Below are positions 1-7,530 of a stretch of 64,000 bases of DNA, one piece after another. The stretch covers positions 62,001 through 126,000 of the forward strand of contig JAYFQX010000005.1 in the NCBI GenBank assembly GCA_034926635.1, written 5' to 3'. How positions within the stretch are numbered: the first letter of the stretch is position 1; each line of letters starts with the position of its first letter. The position numbers were made by a program, and so were the translations under genes. The stretch is from Christensenella sp034926635. Lineage in GTDB: Bacteria > Bacillota > Clostridia > Christensenellales > Christensenellaceae. Below the pieces are notes generated by a model. It was not told the origin of the DNA, did no database searches, and saw only the letters and a list, made by a program, of their open reading frames with translations.

Positions 1-247
1 TAGGCTTCGCCGTTTTCCAGTTGGTGCCGAAACCGCCGTAAAACATAATAAAAATCAGACAAAAGGAACTAATGGTTTCCACGAGGGAATAATCATCAAA
101 ATGGATTCCCACAATGCCATCCGAACCAAATAGCATACCGAGCACAAGAAAAATCAGCAAAGCAGGAATACCAAACCGATATAACAGCTTACTGGAAAAA
201 ACACATAAGAGAAGGACAACAGCAATTAAAATTAAGGTAACAGCCAC
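1..247 (-). CDS. Monovalent cation/H+ antiporter, N-terminal part (runs off the window)
   Basis: Reading the minus strand from a GTG at 247 gives an open frame of 82 codons that leaves the window at base 1. An AAGGAGG ribosome binding site lies 6 bases before the GTG; the nearby ATG at 249 is in another frame and hits a stop after five codons. The peptide has two hydrophobic stretches and then the motif LIFIMFYGGFGTNW, which resembles the second transmembrane region of NhaP/CvrA-type K+(Na+)/H+ antiporters (usual form LxFILFxGGL). The assignment rests only on this N-terminus, so family is likely and substrate unknown. It is divergent from the microcompartment locus. Confidence 0.55.
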   Translation of the reverse strand, partial: MAVTLILIAVVLLLCVFSSKLLYRFGIPALLIFLVLGMLFGSDGIVGIHFDDYSLVETISSFCLIFIMFYGGFGTNWKTAKP

Positions 248-359
248 ATAAAACCTCCTTAAAATATTCTTACATATTTAATATAACATAGGCGGCAGGG
301 CTGTGGAAACCATAGGAAAAAAAGAATGACAATAAAAATCAAAAAATATAAAAAAATAC

Positions 360-413
360 TTGACAAATCGCCTATACATGTTTAATATCTAATTAAAGTC
401 ATCTGATGACTTT
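360..413 (+). promoter_or_regulatory. Main BMC promoter with 19-bp palindromic operator
   Basis: A consensus-like sigma-A promoter is visible: TTGACA at 360-365, a 17-base spacer, and TAATAT at 383-388. Directly after it, at 395-413, lies AAAGTCATCTGATGACTTT, a palindrome that is perfect apart from its central base. The palindrome would cover the transcription start, as expected for a repressor site. A closely related palindrome lies in the second promoter of this locus (7128-7146). The likely binder is the GntR/UTRA regulator encoded at 8299-9009. Promoter and palindrome are seen directly; the regulator link is inference. Confidence 0.72.
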
Positions 414-452
414 GCATAGAAATAATATGAAATGCAAATGAGGTTTGATGAA

Positions 453-1091
453 ATGGACAAACAAACGCTGCAAAGGGCTGTTCGGTTTTTTACAATCAGT
501 GCTGCGGCAACCTGCGAAGGCAGATTCTATATTCCCGCAGCAGTATCGAACAAACATCTTCATTTAAGTAAACAAGACGCAGAGCGGTTGTTTGGCGCGG
601 GTTATGAATTTCACCCGAAAAAAGCGCTGGCCCAGCATGGGCAGTTTGCATGTGAGGAAACACTTGATTTTTGCGGACCCAAGGGGACGCTTCGCAAAAT
701 CAGGATATTGGGACCGATGCGCGCAGAAACGCAAATCGAGCTTTCTGTAACGGATTGTTATCAGGCGGGCATTACGCCGGTGATCCGAATGTCAGGTGAT
801 ATTCAAGGAACGCCCGGGGGAAGACTGATCGGTCCGGCGGGAGAGATCATGGTAGACCGGGGTGTACTGGTGGCGGCAAGACATCTTCATGCGTCGACAG
901 AGCAGGCAACGGTACTCCGTTTGACGGATAAAGAAACCATATGTCTGAGGAAAAAAGGGATCCGAGGCGCTATTTTACAAAATGTGCAGGTTCGTGTTCG
1001 ACCGGACTTTGAATTGGAGCTGCATATTGATACCGATGAGGCAAACGCATGTATGATCGCGAACGGCGATCTGCTGGAGATCGTGAGATAG
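453..1091 (+). CDS. pduL: PduL-type phosphate acyltransferase (phosphotransacylase) of the microcompartment
   Basis: PduL enzymes convert acyl-CoA plus phosphate to acyl-phosphate and CoA, recycling CoA inside the compartment. Two histidine motifs typical of the family are present: SNKHLHLS near residues 32-39 and RHLHAS about 110 residues later. The first residues (MDKQTLQRAVRFF) could form an amphipathic helix that serves as an encapsulation peptide. Three in-frame ATGs exist (432, 438, 453); I prefer 453, giving 212 residues, because TGAGG at 439-443 sits 9 bases before it. It is the first gene after the main promoter. The acyl-phosphate would feed a kinase that is not in this window. Confidence 0.88.
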   Translation: MDKQTLQRAVRFFTISAAATCEGRFYIPAAVSNKHLHLSKQDAERLFGAGYEFHPKKALAQHGQFACEETLDFCGPKGTLRKIRILGPMRAETQIELSVTDCYQAGITPVIRMSGDIQGTPGGRLIGPAGEIMVDRGVLVAARHLHASTEQATVLRLTDKETICLRKKGIRGAILQNVQVRVRPDFELELHIDTDEANACMIANGDLLEIVR

Positions 1092-1100
1092 GCGGATAAC

Positions 1101-1793
1101 ATGGAATTTAACGGCATAGATATAGAGACGATTGTCAGAAAGGCCATGAGGTCAATCGTCGGAAACTCAATTCTCCTGTCGGGGAAACAGAACGAAAGTG
1201 GAAAGGTCGCGGCGATCTTTACCGATTATATTCCCGCTCCTGAGCAATGCAGAAAATTTTTAATTCAACGTTATGGCAACGGCATAGACTGTCTGCTGCT
1301 CAACGGATGCGAATTTTCAGGGGCGGGGATTTCCCCGATTCTGCTGGAGAAACCGGAACAAGAACTTTTTGCACGGTTGGAAAAAGCTGAAAAAGTTGCG
1401 CTGGTTACGCCGGGGTTTGGACTGCTTCGAAATATTGCCGGCGGCGAAGACCGGGATGCGGTGCCGCGTGCGGTGCTGCGGGCGCTTCTTTGGGGAGCGC
1501 AGGTCAGCGTAGTGCTGGATTTTGAACCGCCGCGGTTTGCACGAAACACCTTTTTTGAAAAAATTGTAGACACCTTGGATGCGCTCAAAGGCATGGGCAT
1601 TGACGTAGACACCTATTATAGTAAGAAGAAAAAAGATGCCTGCGTTTTGTCATTGATCACGGAAGAAAGCGTGTTGGAAGCCCACAAGCAGGGAATAAAA
1701 GCCATTGCCTGCAGTAGAGGCGCGCTGGTTACGCCGCTTGGCAGGGATGCGCTCAAGGAATACGGAATCGGGCTTCAAGAAAGCGGAGGATGA
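1101..1793 (+). CDS. BMC-associated protein of unknown function, flavoprotein-like
   Basis: This 230-residue protein sits between PduL and the first pentamer gene. It opens with a possible amphipathic helix (IETIVRKAMRSIV, about residues 8-20) that looks like an encapsulation peptide. It then shows alternating hydrophobic strands and helices of a Rossmann or flavodoxin-like kind (AAIFTDYI, KVALVTPGF). The C-terminus carries SRGALVTPLGRDALKEYGI, close to the TPLARD..KE.GI element found in several Eut/Pdu locus proteins. I suspect the uncharacterised Eut-locus family (TIGR02536-like), but cannot confirm it. No catalytic residues can be named. Start ATG has only a weak GGCGG-type binding site. 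Confidence 0.5.
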   Translation: MEFNGIDIETIVRKAMRSIVGNSILLSGKQNESGKVAAIFTDYIPAPEQCRKFLIQRYGNGIDCLLLNGCEFSGAGISPILLEKPEQELFARLEKAEKVALVTPGFGLLRNIAGGEDRDAVPRAVLRALLWGAQVSVVLDFEPPRFARNTFFEKIVDTLDALKGMGIDVDTYYSKKKKDACVLSLITEESVLEAHKQGIKAIACSRGALVTPLGRDALKEYGIGLQESGG

Positions 1794-1796
1794 CGT

Positions 1797-2102
1797 ATGC
1801 TGATAGGCAGGGTGCGAGGGACTGTGGTAAGCAGTACAAAGAACAGGCATTTGGATGGTCTTACGCTTTTGCTTGTAACGGAGATCGACCCGGAAACCCT
1901 GGCGGAAAAGGACGGCCTAGAGGTTGTTGCTGACGCCGTAGGCGCGGGAGAAGGCGAGGTTGTGATGTGTTGCCGTGGAAGCAGCGCGCGCAAAGCCGAT
2001 GGGATGCAGGACTATCCCGTAGACTATACGGTGGTGGCGATTCTCGATTCGATCCAGGAAAAAGGCAAAACAGTGTTTGAAAAGTTTAAAAAGGAATTCT
2101 GA
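1797..2102 (+). CDS. BMC-P shell vertex protein (EutN/CcmL family), paralog 1
   Basis: The 101-residue product has the EutN/CcmL pentamer pattern: an N-terminal GRVRGTVVSS strand, a central DAVGAGEGEVVM turn, SSAR, and a C-terminal VVAILDSI strand. Pentamers of this family cap the vertices of the polyhedral shell. GGAGG at 1785-1789 precedes the ATG, and the gene follows the stop of the previous one by three bases, so translation is probably coupled. It is one of four BMC-P genes in the locus and lies directly beside its tailed paralog. Confidence 0.92.
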   Translation: MLIGRVRGTVVSSTKNRHLDGLTLLLVTEIDPETLAEKDGLEVVADAVGAGEGEVVMCCRGSSARKADGMQDYPVDYTVVAILDSIQEKGKTVFEKFKKEF

Positions 2103-2119
2103 CCGGAAGGAGGCTCCCT

Positions 2120-2689
2120 ATGCAGCTGGGGATTGTAAAAGGACAGGTTGTCAGTACAAAAAAAGCAAGTACGCTGGGCGGGATGAAAATTCTGATCGTG
2201 CAGCCTCTGAACTTGGTTACGTTTGAAGAAAGCGGTACTCCGGTGGCAAGCCTTGATACCGTAGGCGCGGGAGAAGGCGAGGTTGTGATGCTGGTTGGCG
2301 GAAGCAGCGCGCGTATGGCGGACTCCATGGGAAATAAACCGACGGATTGCTGTATTGTAGCGATTATCGACAGTGTAGATATTCGGGGGAATCGCGTTTT
2401 TGATAAAGCGCATTCCAGACTTTCGGAAAAGCAGCCGGAATCAATAGAAATAGAAAAAGTTGAAATAAAAGTAATCGAAGAAATAAAGGGGATACCGGAA
2501 GAAAAGAGCCGGCAGGAAAGCGTAGAAACAACAGGCGCAAAGCAAGCGGAGCAAAGCAGGATAACAAAAAAAAATGTGCCGGAACGAATAGAAGAACCTT
2601 TTGCAAAGCAAACGGAGCAAAGTGTAAAGACGCAGGGACAGACCCGGCAGCAGCGCAATAATCCAAAACGCGGAAGGAAAAAGAAATAG
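2120..2689 (+). CDS. BMC-P shell vertex protein with long charged C-terminal tail, paralog 2
   Basis: Residues 1-96 form a complete EutN/CcmL domain (GIVKGQVVST, DTVGAGEGEVVM, SSAR, VAIIDSVD). Family members are normally 85-105 residues, but this one is 189. The extra 93 residues have no hydrophobic core. Residues 103-130 are Glu/Lys-rich and net acidic, the motif AKQAEQS (140-146) recurs as AKQTEQS (162-168), and the end (178-189) is strongly basic. The tail is probably disordered and could reach into the lumen or cytosol to bind cargo, another shell protein or nucleic acid; that is inference. AAGGAGG precedes the ATG. The frame is intact, so this is not a sequencing readthrough. Confidence 0.9.
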   Translation: MQLGIVKGQVVSTKKASTLGGMKILIVQPLNLVTFEESGTPVASLDTVGAGEGEVVMLVGGSSARMADSMGNKPTDCCIVAIIDSVDIRGNRVFDKAHSRLSEKQPESIEIEKVEIKVIEEIKGIPEEKSRQESVETTGAKQAEQSRITKKNVPERIEEPFAKQTEQSVKTQGQTRQQRNNPKRGRKKK

Positions 2690-2730
2690 TATCTGTTTTT
2701 TGAAATTTTATCAATAGAGGGTATGCATCC

Positions 2731-4131
2731 ATGAGTAATGTATCGGAAGAACAGTTGAAACAATTAATTGCGCAGACAGTAACGCAGGTGCTTGGCGAAA
2801 ACAGCAACGATGCGGTCGAATGGCTGTGCGACAATATGGACGAAGCAGTGGCGCGTGCCCGTGCCGCGCAAAAAAGCCTGATTGCCATGCCACTGACCAA
2901 GCGCAAAGAAATCATTACATCTATCCGCCGGGCAGCGGAAGAAAATGCAGACTATTTGGGCAGGATTGCGCATGAAGAAACAGGTTATGGTCATACCGAC
3001 CAAAAGGCGTTTAAAAACGTATTGATGGCAAAATGTACGCCGGGCGTGGAAGATTTGGAAACAACAGCTTTTTCCGGCGACGACGGATTGACGTTGATTG
3101 AGCACGCACCGTTTGGCGTGATCGGCTCCATTATTCCTTCCACAAATCCAACGTGTTCGGTTATCAACAATGCGATCAGTATGATATCGGGAGGAAATGC
3201 CGTAGTGTTCAACCCGCATCCTGCAGCAAAAAGATGTTCGCAGGAAGCAATGAGAATTGTGAACGAGGCGATCTGCAAGGCGGGCGGTCCATGCGGGCTG
3301 GTGGCGACGGTAAAAAAACCGGATATGGAAAGCGGAAGGATTATGATGGAACACCGCGATATTCCGCTGTTGTCCGTGACGGGCGGTGAAGCAGTTGTAG
3401 CGGCAGCAATGAAGACGGGAAAACGCGTGATTGCAGCTGGTCCGGGAAATCCGCCGGCGATCGTTGACGATACAGCCTGCATAAAAAAAGCGGCGAAGGA
3501 CATCGTGGACGGCGCGAGTTATGACAATAATGTTATGTGTATTTCTGAAAAAGAAGTATTTGCATTTGAAAGCATTGCGGAACAGTTAATGGAAGAAATG
3601 TGTAAAAACGGCGCGTACCGGATTCATGGTGACGAAATTGATAGAGTGCTGAAAACTACATTGATTGAAAAAAATGGTTCTTATGTAATCAACCGGAAGT
3701 TTGTCGGACGCGACGCGGCGGTCATTCTTGCGGAAGCAGGGATCGCGTTTACGGGGCAACCGCGTATTATTATTGCCGAAGTCCCGCGGACGCATCCGTT
3801 TATTATGACGGAAATGATGATGCCGGTTCTGGGGATTGCAAAGGTGATTGATTTTGACGATGCGTTGGCAAGCGCGTTAGCGGCAGAAAAAGGCTGCAAA
3901 CATTCGGCAGTGATTCATTCCAGCGATGTACACCGTTTATCGCGGGCAGCTGCGGCGCTTAATACCACGATTTTTGTAAAAAACGGGCCTTCATATGCGG
4001 GAAACGGATTTGAAGGCGAAGGATTTGCAACAATGACGATCGCTACACCTACGGGCGAAGGACAGACAAGCGCGAGAACTTTTACGAGAACGCGCCGCTG
4101 CGTATTGAAAGGCGATTTGAGGATAATCTGA
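2731..4131 (+). CDS. CoA-acylating aldehyde dehydrogenase (PduP/EutE-like), BMC cargo
   Basis: The enzyme oxidises an aldehyde to acyl-CoA with NAD+ inside the compartment. At 466 residues it matches the PduP/EutE family. The nucleophilic cysteine is Cys270 in DNNVMCISEKE, and GGEAVVAAAMKTGKRVIAAG is the usual cofactor region. Residues 6-21 (EEQLKQLIAQTVTQVL) form the classic amphipathic N-terminal encapsulation peptide, followed by a linker before the catalytic domain. It lies between the pentamer genes and the PduS-like gene. The AGAGGG binding site is a little far from the ATG. The substrate aldehyde depends on the locus's aldolase and cannot be read from the sequence. Confidence 0.93.
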   Translation: MSNVSEEQLKQLIAQTVTQVLGENSNDAVEWLCDNMDEAVARARAAQKSLIAMPLTKRKEIITSIRRAAEENADYLGRIAHEETGYGHTDQKAFKNVLMAKCTPGVEDLETTAFSGDDGLTLIEHAPFGVIGSIIPSTNPTCSVINNAISMISGGNAVVFNPHPAAKRCSQEAMRIVNEAICKAGGPCGLVATVKKPDMESGRIMMEHRDIPLLSVTGGEAVVAAAMKTGKRVIAAGPGNPPAIVDDTACIKKAAKDIVDGASYDNNVMCISEKEVFAFESIAEQLMEEMCKNGAYRIHGDEIDRVLKTTLIEKNGSYVINRKFVGRDAAVILAEAGIAFTGQPRIIIAEVPRTHPFIMTEMMMPVLGIAKVIDFDDALASALAAEKGCKHSAVIHSSDVHRLSRAAAALNTTIFVKNGPSYAGNGFEGEGFATMTIATPTGEGQTSARTFTRTRRCVLKGDLRII

Positions 4132-4153
4132 AAAAGGGGATCAGGTGAGAGCG

Positions 4154-5476
4154 ATGAGTTTGATAGACAACGTAAAGGAAGCGGGGATCATCGGCGCGGG
4201 TGGCGCAGGGTTTCCGACCCATGTAAAAATAGGTTGTAAGGCGGAATATGTGATCGGAAACGGTGCGGAATGTGAGCCTCTGCTGCGTGTGGATCAGCAG
4301 TTGATGGCAAAATACGCGGCGGATGTAGTAAAGGGGATTATGGCCGTTAAGGAACAGACCGGCGCAAAACAAGCGGTTATTTGTTTAAAAGCGCATTATC
4401 ACGATGCAGTTGCGGCATTGGAACAAGCTGCAAAAGGAATCCCGGATCTTGAAATCCGTAAACTGAAAAGCTTTTATCCCGCGGGGGATGAACAACAAAT
4501 GGTTTTTGAAGTGACCGGACGGGTGATCCCGACGGGGGGCCTGCCACTGGATGTCGGTGCGGTGGTCTGTAATGTCAGTACACTTGTTAACATTGCAAAT
4601 GCAATTGACGGCAAACCGGTGACGGATAAATTAGTAACGGTAGGCGCGCAAGTTGCGCATCCTATGACGTTGCGGGTTCCGATAGGAACGCCGATCTCCG
4701 TGTTGCTGACTGCGGCGGGCGCGCCGGAAGATATGACGGATTATACGGTGGTAATCGGCGGACCGTGCATGGGTAAGCTGACAAAGAACCTGGATACACC
4801 GGTAACGAAAACCACAGGAGGACTGCTTGTTTTCCATGACGGTCATCCGTTGCTTGCCAAAAAATGCGATAACGCCGAAAGGGAAATCCAACTGGCAAAA
4901 GCGGTTTGCTGTAATTGCAGTATGTGCACACAGATGTGCCCGCGTAATGCACTGGGGTTGCACGTACAGCCGCATAAGGCAATGCGTGCGATCGCGCAGG
5001 GAGAGTCCTCGCTGCTGGGGAGTGCAAATTCGGTATTTTCTTGCTGCGATTGCGGGTTATGCACTTACTTTGCCTGCAACTTTGGATTATCGCCCTCACG
5101 CATGATGCAAAGACTGAAATCCGGTATGATGGCGGCAGGGATAAAGCCTGTTAAGGAAGTACCAAATGCGCCTGATCTGGAAATAAAAGGAAAGCAAGTA
5201 CCTGTATCAAGACTGATGGCGCGACTTCATATCACGGAATATGACGTGCCGGCACCGCTCAATGATACGCTGGTGAAGGTAAGAAAGGTAATAATACCGC
5301 TTAAAATGAGTATCGGGGCGCCGTCCGTGCCTGTTGTGGCAAAAGGTGATAGCGTAGCGGCGGGCGATTTAATTGCCGAAATCAAAGAAGGCGCGCTGGG
5401 TTCGAGGATCCACGCGAGTATTGCGGGAACGGTGAGCGCGGTCACGGGCGAATCGATTGAGATCACGATGCAGTAG
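4154..5476 (+). CDS. pduS: PduS/RnfC-like SLBB flavoprotein with two [4Fe-4S] clusters
   Basis: This 440-residue protein resembles PduS and RnfC subunits that move electrons from NADH through FMN and iron-sulfur centres. It begins with GIIGAGGAGFPTHVK (nucleotide/flavin loop, 11-25) and has NGAECEPLL at 36-44. Cysteines for two clusters are at 252-262 (CNCSMCTQMCP) and 297-308 (CDCGLCTYFAC). A C-terminal barrel-sandwich region (VVAKGDSVAAGDLIAEI) follows. I chose ATG 4154 because AGGTGA lies 5 bases before it; GTG 4145 is the alternative. No cobalamin enzyme is present, so it more likely regenerates NAD+ than reduces B12. Confidence 0.85.
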   Translation: MSLIDNVKEAGIIGAGGAGFPTHVKIGCKAEYVIGNGAECEPLLRVDQQLMAKYAADVVKGIMAVKEQTGAKQAVICLKAHYHDAVAALEQAAKGIPDLEIRKLKSFYPAGDEQQMVFEVTGRVIPTGGLPLDVGAVVCNVSTLVNIANAIDGKPVTDKLVTVGAQVAHPMTLRVPIGTPISVLLTAAGAPEDMTDYTVVIGGPCMGKLTKNLDTPVTKTTGGLLVFHDGHPLLAKKCDNAEREIQLAKAVCCNCSMCTQMCPRNALGLHVQPHKAMRAIAQGESSLLGSANSVFSCCDCGLCTYFACNFGLSPSRMMQRLKSGMMAAGIKPVKEVPNAPDLEIKGKQVPVSRLMARLHITEYDVPAPLNDTLVKVRKVIIPLKMSIGAPSVPVVAKGDSVAAGDLIAEIKEGALGSRIHASIAGTVSAVTGESIEITMQ

Positions 5477-5495
5477 GCAGAGGAGGAAACAGACA

Positions 5496-6041
5496 GTGAA
5501 CGCTTTGGGAATGATAGAACTGAATAATATCCCCGTAGGGATTGAATCGGCAGATGCAATGCTGAAAACGGCAGATGTCCGACTGGCAACGGCGCAGCCG
5601 GTATGTGCAGGAAAATATATCGCGATTGTTGCGGGAGATGTGATGGCAGTACGTTCCGCTGTACAGGCGGGATGTGAAAATGCCGCAGATAAATTGGTAG
5701 ACAGCCTTGTGATCCCGAATGTAAACGAACAAGTGCTTGCAGCGGTGGGAGCATGCAGTGATATAGGACAAGTAAACGCCGTAGGAATCATCGAAACGTT
5801 TTCGCTTTGCGCAGCAGTGTTGTGTGCGGATACAGCGGTAAAGGCGGCGAATATTGATTTGATTGAAGTACGTCTTGGACGCGGGCTCGGCGGAAAATCG
5901 TTTGTGATACTAACGGGCGATGTCTCGGCTGCAGAAGCTGCGGTTTCTGCAGCACGGGCGTTGGAAGAAACGGAAGGATTGTTGTCACAGTGCGTAGTGA
6001 TTCCTTCCCCTCATCAGGATTTGATCGGTTCTCTTTTATAA
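5496..6041 (+). CDS. pduT: BMC-T shell trimer, PduT-like, with Fe-S cysteine
   Basis: The 181-residue product contains two BMC domains in tandem, as in single-layer BMC-T trimers. GTG 5496 is the likely start, 9 bases after AGGAGG at 5481-5486. In the first domain the segment AQPVCAGKY places Cys37 at the position of PduT Cys38, the residue that holds a [4Fe-4S] cluster at the centre of the trimer pore. Directly after the PduS-like gene, this suggests an electron conduit across the shell. The cysteine is seen; cluster binding is inferred from PduT. Confidence 0.85.
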   Translation: MNALGMIELNNIPVGIESADAMLKTADVRLATAQPVCAGKYIAIVAGDVMAVRSAVQAGCENAADKLVDSLVIPNVNEQVLAAVGACSDIGQVNAVGIIETFSLCAAVLCADTAVKAANIDLIEVRLGRGLGGKSFVILTGDVSAAEAAVSAARALEETEGLLSQCVVIPSPHQDLIGSLL

Positions 6042-6184
6042 AAACCGATAAAATATGAAAAAAGCCTGTCGGTTTCGTGATAACGGCGCAATTGCGGGCA
6101 AAAGAAAAAACAGAAATGATGCAAGGAAGTGGACGGAATTTTACGCGAAGCGAACTTTGCAACGACGAAAGGAGCTTAAAACAA
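6042..6184 (+). other. Intercistronic leader before first BMC-H gene
   Basis: The 143 bases between the BMC-T and BMC-H genes hold an inverted repeat, AAACCGA near 6042-6048 paired with TCGGTTT near 6070-6076, and then AAAGGAG at 6168-6174 ahead of the BMC-H start. An RNA processing or stabilising element that raises hexamer expression is possible. No gene with a plausible product was found here, although short open frames exist. Confidence 0.25.
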
Positions 6185-6463
6185 ATGGAAAAAGAAGCAT
6201 TGGGAATGGTAGAGACCAGAGGACTCATCGGGTCGATTGAAGCTGCAGATGCCATGGTAAAAGCAGCAAACGTAAAGTTGATCGGCAAAGAACAAATCGG
6301 CAGCGGTCTTGTTACGGTCATGGTGCGTGGGGATGTCGGCGCTGTAAAAGCAGCGGTTGATGCAGGTGCTGCAGCTGCGAAACGCGTCGGAGAACTGTAC
6401 GGCGTACATGTTATTCCGCGTCCGCACAATGATACGGAGACGATTCTGCCTTTGGCGGAATAA
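6185..6463 (+). CDS. BMC-H shell hexamer protein, paralog 1
   Basis: The 92-residue protein is a canonical PduA/PduJ/CcmK-type hexamer subunit. It shows ALGMVETRGLIGSIEAADAM, KEQIGSGLVTVMVRGDVGAV (the pore loop with GSG), and the C-terminal IPRPH. Hexamers of this kind tile the shell facets and pass small polar metabolites. The start is fixed by homology with the second BMC-H gene at 7201 and by AAAGGAG 10 bases upstream; longer upstream reading is not supported. The two paralogs are about 80 percent identical by eye, indicating recent duplication. Confidence 0.95.
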   Translation: MEKEALGMVETRGLIGSIEAADAMVKAANVKLIGKEQIGSGLVTVMVRGDVGAVKAAVDAGAAAAKRVGELYGVHVIPRPHNDTETILPLAE

Positions 6464-6466
6464 GAC

Positions 6467-6733
6467 ATGCGCACGGCTAAAGTGGTCGGCAGCGTAGTCG
6501 CAAGCATTAAAAATGATAACCTGACAGGGATCAAACTGCTTGCGGTGCAGTTAATTGATGATGGCGTGCCCGGAAATGTAATCGTTGCCGCGGATGCAAC
6601 CAGGCAAGCCGGAGAAAACGATTTTGTCTATTTAATGGAATCAAAAGAAGCAGGACTGTTGTTTCGGAACGGCAACGTCCCGGTAGATGCGTCGATTTGC
6701 GGATTTATTGATTCTTATAATGAAATGCTTTGA
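6467..6733 (+). CDS. BMC-P shell vertex protein, paralog 3
   Basis: This 88-residue EutN/CcmL-type protein begins RTAKVVGSVVASIK and ends ICGFIDSYNEML. The central GAGEGE turn of the family is replaced by RQAGENDFVYLM, so it is the most divergent of the four pentamer paralogs. The ATG is only three bases after the stop of the BMC-H gene, and the binding site must lie inside that gene. Its own stop is followed within 18 bases by the next pentamer's start. A minor vertex role is inferred. Confidence 0.86.
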   Translation: MRTAKVVGSVVASIKNDNLTGIKLLAVQLIDDGVPGNVIVAADATRQAGENDFVYLMESKEAGLLFRNGNVPVDASICGFIDSYNEML

Positions 6734-6750
6734 TGCGGAGGGAAAAAACT

Positions 6751-7041
6751 GTGAAAATTGCGAGGGTAGTCGGAAATGTGGTTTCCACAGTAAAGGATCG
6801 TGCGTTTGAGGCAAAAAAATTGGCAATAATCGAATGGCTGGGAGCCGATCTGAAAAAACATGGCGCACGGACGATCGCTTTTGACGCAGCGGGTGCCGGC
6901 GCTGGAGATATTGTTTTGGTGAACTCGGATGGGGACGCCGCAAAGATGATGTTCGATGACAACGAAATGATTGGAGATCTCACCATTTGCGGCGTGATAG
7001 ACAGTATCACGCTTGACGGAACGATCATTAAAACAACCTGA
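6751..7041 (+). CDS. BMC-P shell vertex protein, paralog 4
   Basis: The 96-residue product has the EutN/CcmL layout: KIARVVGNVVSTVK, then AAGAGAGDIVLVNSDGDAAKMM, then ICGVIDSI. GTG 6751 is chosen because GGAGGG at 6737-6742 stands 8 bases before it; longer readings from 6730 overlap the preceding stop. It closes the first shell operon and is followed by the second regulated promoter. Together with the three others it makes an unusually large set of pentamer genes for one locus. Confidence 0.88.
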   Translation: MKIARVVGNVVSTVKDRAFEAKKLAIIEWLGADLKKHGARTIAFDAAGAGAGDIVLVNSDGDAAKMMFDDNEMIGDLTICGVIDSITLDGTIIKTT

Positions 7042-7119
7042 CAGAAATTTTAGAGAAATATTAAGACAATTGATCCAAAAAATAGTTCTATAATTTAATT
7101 CTTTGTGCTAAGGAAACGA

Positions 7120-7148
7120 TTGACTTTAAAGTCATCAGATGATATTAT
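7120..7148 (+). promoter_or_regulatory. Second BMC promoter with operator
   Basis: TTGACT at 7120-7125, a 17-base spacer and TATTAT at 7143-7148 form a good promoter before the second BMC-H gene. The spacer carries AAAGTCATCAGATGATATT (7128-7146), matching the palindrome of the first promoter in 14 of 19 positions. A second perfect palindrome, TGACTTTAAAGTCA at 7121-7134, overlaps it. The site lies between and over the core elements, so binding should block polymerase. This promoter also serves the DeoC-like gene and the GntR gene, implying autoregulation. Confidence 0.68.
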
Positions 7149-7200
7149 ATACATATAATACATCATATAACATATATTAAACAATATGGAGGATGTACAC

Positions 7201-7476
7201 ATGGAAAAACAAGCTCTTGGAATGGTAGAAACCAAAGGTCTGATCGGCGCAATTGAAGCGGCGGATGCAATGGTGAAGGCGGCAAACGTAGAACTGACAG
7301 GCAAAGAACAAATTGGCAGCGGTCTTGTTACGGTTGTAGTACGCGGCGACGTCGGTGCGGTTCGCGCGGCGGTAGAAGCAGGCGCATCTGCTGCAAAACG
7401 AGTTGGAGAGCTTTTCGGAATGCATATTATTCCGCGTCCCCACGACGATGTGGAAAAAATCTTACCTTCCAGATAA
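7201..7476 (+). CDS. BMC-H shell hexamer protein, paralog 2
   Basis: The 91-residue product is nearly collinear with the BMC-H protein at 6185, with ALGMVETKGLIGAIEAADAM, KEQIGSGLVTVVVRGDVGAV and the IPRPHDDV end. The pore loop keeps the GSG motif. GGAGG at 7188-7192 is 8 bases before the ATG. Being first behind its own promoter suggests it is the most abundant facet protein. Differences from paralog 1 are mostly conservative, so mixed facets are likely. Confidence 0.95.
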   Translation: MEKQALGMVETKGLIGAIEAADAMVKAANVELTGKEQIGSGLVTVVVRGDVGAVRAAVEAGASAAKRVGELFGMHIIPRPHDDVEKILPSR

Positions 7477-7530
7477 GAAAGACGGTTTGATTGAAGACAG
7501 GTGCATTTTATGGAAAGCGAGTGATTAGAA

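Noticed and set aside
6055..6240. Short basic frame between the BMC-T and first BMC-H genes
   Set aside because: It overlaps the BMC-H start, has no binding site, and its Lys/Arg-rich peptide looks like chance translation.
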